The notes beneath the pieces are model-generated. The model had not been told where the DNA came from. It saw only the letters and a list, made by a program, of their open reading frames with translations, and did no database searches. A stretch of DNA of 64,000 bases, from contig BSBM01003398.1 of the NCBI GenBank assembly GCA_027924585.1, forward strand, positions 1 through 64,000, in the 5' to 3' direction. Shown here one piece after another: positions 60,701 to 64,000 of the stretch. Made by a program: the position numbers and the translations under genes. The stretch comes from Larix kaempferi. Lineage: Eukaryota > Streptophyta > Pinopsida > Pinales > Pinaceae. Position 1 is the stretch's first letter. Each line of letters begins with the position of its first letter.

Positions 60701-63700
60701 ATAATACAGTATACCTCAGATGTACAAGCATGAAGATCCAACCAAAGACAATCACCAGACTAGCCTCCAAAGCCTTCTTTATTAAACTCAGAAAAATATT
60801 ACAATACAAATATAAGTAGAGGTTCCACACTTTCTGATCTTTACAATGGAGCCAAGCTCCTCAATATATAGCACAAGGAGAGTGAGCTAGGGCGCAAAAC
60901 CCTAAGGAGACAAAGCTCCTAGTTTGTAGAGCAAGTAAACGCAATGGCCAATGGAGAAGCACCATTTCTCTTGGACAAAAACACTTCAAAACGGAAACTG
61001 CTGCAAGCTGCCCACTTTGAAAGCACTCACGCATGAGGATGATGATGCGAGTGGATGTTTCCACAAATCGTTGAATGCTAGGTTGGCTGGTGCATTCGAA
61101 TGGTTTACTTAATTAGTAGTTGCACCATGCTTGTGCCACCTCATAAGATAGGAGAGCCCACCACTTGAACTTTCCATCATGGAAACCGTACGGCTAGCCC
61201 ACGTGAAGATATGTGGAGCATATGGAAATATTCAAACTTTGCTCAACCTTTAAAAATTGAGTTTTGACCATGAAGTATTCGCCCATCCTCATGGTATTAT
61301 GCCATGTCATATGATGTGGGCCACCTCACAACAAACTTGCCCAACAATAGATCCGTACGGTCGTGAGGGTAGAGGCCCACGTGAAGGGATGAGGGCGCAT
61401 AAGTTTAAAACAAATCTCAATTTTAAACCAAGTTATAATATATGCTTTAAACCATGCATGTAGTCGCCTATCCATTGGGCTATCATCCAACCAAAATGCT
61501 CACGGCCATGTCATGTGAGGTCCCACGTGAGGAAGGAAGGCGATTCACTTGTTTTTTAAAAAATATATTTTGACTTTTAACCAAACCTTTAACATATGCT
61601 TTGCTTTAGCATATTGTCGTACACCTTATGTGATGTCACTCCATGTCATTTGACATGTGATATAGTTCAACTTTTTAATATTTTAATCATTTGGCCAAAG
61701 TGCATTTTGATGTTTTTCTGGCATTAAAGTGCCACTTTGTAGCTCTGATAGGCAAAACTGCTCCACGGGGCGCTTTGACTGCCTGAAAGATAGGAAAACC
61801 GGGGTACCAGAGTAAAGAGGATGCTCTGAGCTTGAAAATGAGCATCCCTGCGTCAAATTCCGACTCCGGATAAGACTTTTATCACCTTTTGAAATTTTTT
61901 AATTAAACCATTAAAAAAATGGCTTAAAATGCTAAATTTTTTTTTTTTCTCGGAATCGACTGAAACCTCAGGGGAACCTAGTACATGACAAAACGATAAA
62001 ATTCTAGCGCCTAGCATGTTTATACATGTTACAAAATGGGCTCTAATAATCCCCTAAGGCCTAACCCCCACTTTGGGCATTCCAACTTTGGAGGAGCAGG
62101 AGAAAACCTCATCGATTATACTCGGCTAAAGGCAAGGCATAATCGACAAGGGAAAAAACTCCTTGGAATACCTTCTTTGGTTGTCAAGTCCTAGGGAACC
62201 GAGTCACTCAAAGACCACCATGCTAGTACGCTTATTACAAACCCCGTGGGGCACGGTCATGTACTACAAAACATAAAAAAAGGGGGCCTTGAACAGGCCA
62301 AGCTTGGAACTTCTGAACACTGAAAAGCACAAGTGATTGTGCAACACTGGCGGCTCACTGAAGTCCAACTGTAGTGCAACTCAGTTGGTAACACAACTCA
62401 TCAAAGCTCCGTCAAAGTCATGGAAACATCAACTCCATTCGACCTCTCTCCTTCACGTGGGCAGTTTCATCAACTTGGCATTTTCCAAATTTTAGTGTTT
62501 TTTCGTGTTTTTTTTCCAATGAGGTAGTGCATCTCCATTGGATATGAGTTTTCTTGCTCTACAATCAAGGTGACTTGCCCTATAATCAAGGAGCTTTGTC
62601 TCCTTAGGGTTTTGGCACCCCAAGCTAGCTTTCCTTGTGCTATTTATTGAGCATCTTTGGTCCATTGTTATCATCGGAAAGTGTGGAACCTCTGCTTGCA
62701 TTTGTATTGTAATATTTTTCTGAGTTTAATAAAGAAGGCTTTGGAGGCTAGTCTGGTGATTTTCTTTGGTTGGATCTTCATGCTTGTACATCTGAGGTAA
62801 ACTGTATTATGTTTCATAGCTAGTATTGTTGGGATTATATGTCTTTAAAGGGAAGCTATCTTTTGTAAGATCTGTAAGTAATACTTTATAGTTTTCTTAT
62901 TCATGTTAATAATATTAGGAGGTTAAGAGTAATGTAATTTCTTGTTTGAATTCATTGCATCACTGCTTTCTTTTCTCTATTTACACATATGCTCTTATCC
63001 CCTTGCTAGTTGTTTGCAGGTGTTTATAGGTAGCCTAAGCTGGAGAAGTCCACGAACATGTTAGATCGTGCCTTCATTCAGTAAATGCGAACCAAGTCTT
63101 GATCCTACCGGTGCATCAGGGAGCTTCACTCCATTGCCCTTTCTTCAAAACTCTCAACCCCCATGGGTTCACTCTTCTAGATCATTTTTTCACTCTATTT
63201 CGATTACTGTCCTATTTGAATCTAAATCTTGCTTCAAAGTTCATTTGATTAATATATCTAAGCAAGTAGCAATCTAAAGAATCTAATAGCTTCATTTTTA
63301 TTCAATTCTAGGTTGCTAGCTAAGTTGGAAAATTTTCCAAATTTTTTGTAGCAACGTCAAAGACACTTTTTAAGTGTTTCTTGGCCTTTTAAGACTAATT
63401 CAGTTCGCTGTTTTTTTGTCTTTTAACAGGTTTGAACATCTTAGAGCTCAAAATCTTAGATTCAAAGGTGTCCGTAGCCATCCGGGGAGCTAGTTTTACC
63501 TCCCTTACATCATCCTAATTTTTGTAAACTATATTGGTTCCTAATTAAAGGAACAACAGTGTTTCTTGAGCTTCATTTGTAAATCATAAAGAAATAAAAA
63601 GAGCTCAGCAGACAATTCCAGCGCTTGACCCCAATCCCCTTAGGAGGGATTCGTTTTTTTTAATTTTTTTAGTTTTACTTAGTTTACTTAGTTTTCTTTA

Positions 63701-64000
63701 CTTAGATTGACTTTCTTTAATTTTGTAGTAATTAAACAACAAACAATTAAGCACACAAACGTCCTCAAGGACCATTTACTTCATTTTGTATGCTTATGTG
63801 TTCATTTTACAAACTACAATCTTGTTCTAAAACTGACAACTAAAATTAACCCCTTGCTCTACCGAAGTACTCCATCACTTTGTGGTGCGAGGAAAAGATA
63901 TTCTTGGGTCATATCTTAGTTAATCATCCACTCACACATCTTAATAAAACGAACCACACCCCAAGCCCAAAGTATGCTCTTGACCGCTGCAGCTTAGTCA
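57709..64000 (+). mobile_element. F2 LTR in plus sense, running off the right edge, split by a solo LTR
   Basis: It starts TGTTACCACCTAAAGTTGC, the reverse complement of the F2 LTR end. 57709-58864 and 62399-64000 together align in reverse with about the right four fifths of 58865-62393. The part corresponding to the other LTR end lies beyond 64000. A TATA candidate, TATTTAT, is at 62641-62647. It may be an LTR of a full element or a solo LTR. Confidence 0.85.
58865..62393 (-). mobile_element. F2 solo LTR (3529 bp), TSD CAACT
   Basis: It starts TGTTGCCGCC and ends GTTGGTAACA, flanked by CAACT at 58860-58864 and 62394-62398. No PBS is next to it, so it is a solo LTR. It sits in an F2 LTR of opposite sense, forming a nested inverted pair of related sequence. 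A minus-strand TATATAT is at 60864-60870. Confidence 0.93.

Overview
This window is 64 kb of AT-rich nuclear DNA from a land plant with a large genome. A gymnosperm is my guess, from the density of giant-LTR retrotransposons and the lack of any ordinary gene; this is inference, not proof. I see no intact host gene, rRNA, tRNA or CRISPR. Almost every base belongs to nested LTR retrotransposons, whose borders I set from TG...CA termini, 5-bp target-site duplications (TSDs), primer-binding sites (PBS) and copy-to-copy comparison. I use four family names. F1: giant 4.5-kb LTRs, gag-type protein only, minus strand. F3: 4-kb LTRs, has integrase. F2: 3.5-4.3-kb LTRs, has gag-protease-RNaseH-RT. Ty1/copia: two different elements.

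Layout. 1-12016 is a tandem F1 array (internal / LTR / internal / LTR, period about 7.25 kb). It is inserted in the integrase gene of a plus-strand F3 element whose 3' part (12017-12783) and 3' LTR (12784 to 32256) follow. That 3' LTR is split by a second F1 element (15043-30789), whose own right LTR is split by an F2-like solo LTR (24031-28321, TSD AGCTC). The F3 element itself sits in the reverse transcriptase gene of a minus-strand F2 element, G, which runs from beyond the left edge to 54231. G also carries an F3 solo LTR (34107-42630, TSD CATGG), which holds an F1 solo LTR (35841-40356, TSD GTCCC). A gag-only copia element (43792-49366, TSD ATAAG) also lies in G; its 3' LTR is interrupted by a 2.4-kb TG...CA element (46907-49322, TSD TGAGG). 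Right of G are a decayed copia pol with a 56-bp minisatellite (54530-57293), then an F2 LTR in plus sense (57709 to beyond 64000) split by an F2 solo LTR (58865-62393, TSD CAACT).

The most unusual items are these. (1) The 2.4-kb element at 46907-49322 carries decayed pieces of three unrelated host genes in the same direction: a nucleotide-sugar transporter, a protein disulfide isomerase first exon with signal peptide and CGHC site, and release factor eRF1. (2) F1 behaves as a non-autonomous, LARD-like partner of F3. The two share LTR ends and a 66-bp block before the 3' LTR, but F1 codes only for a gag domain fused to a long C-terminal region I cannot assign. (3) A U3 inverted repeat shared by F1 and F3 has outer arms that differ between copies by compensatory changes. 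(4) In element G an RNase H domain with all four acidic residues lies before, not after, the reverse transcriptase.

Nothing here looks able to make a complete working element: every pol or gag region is split, frameshifted or carries stops. The LTRs of the F1 array are nearly identical, so that insertion or duplication is recent or its sequence has been homogenised.
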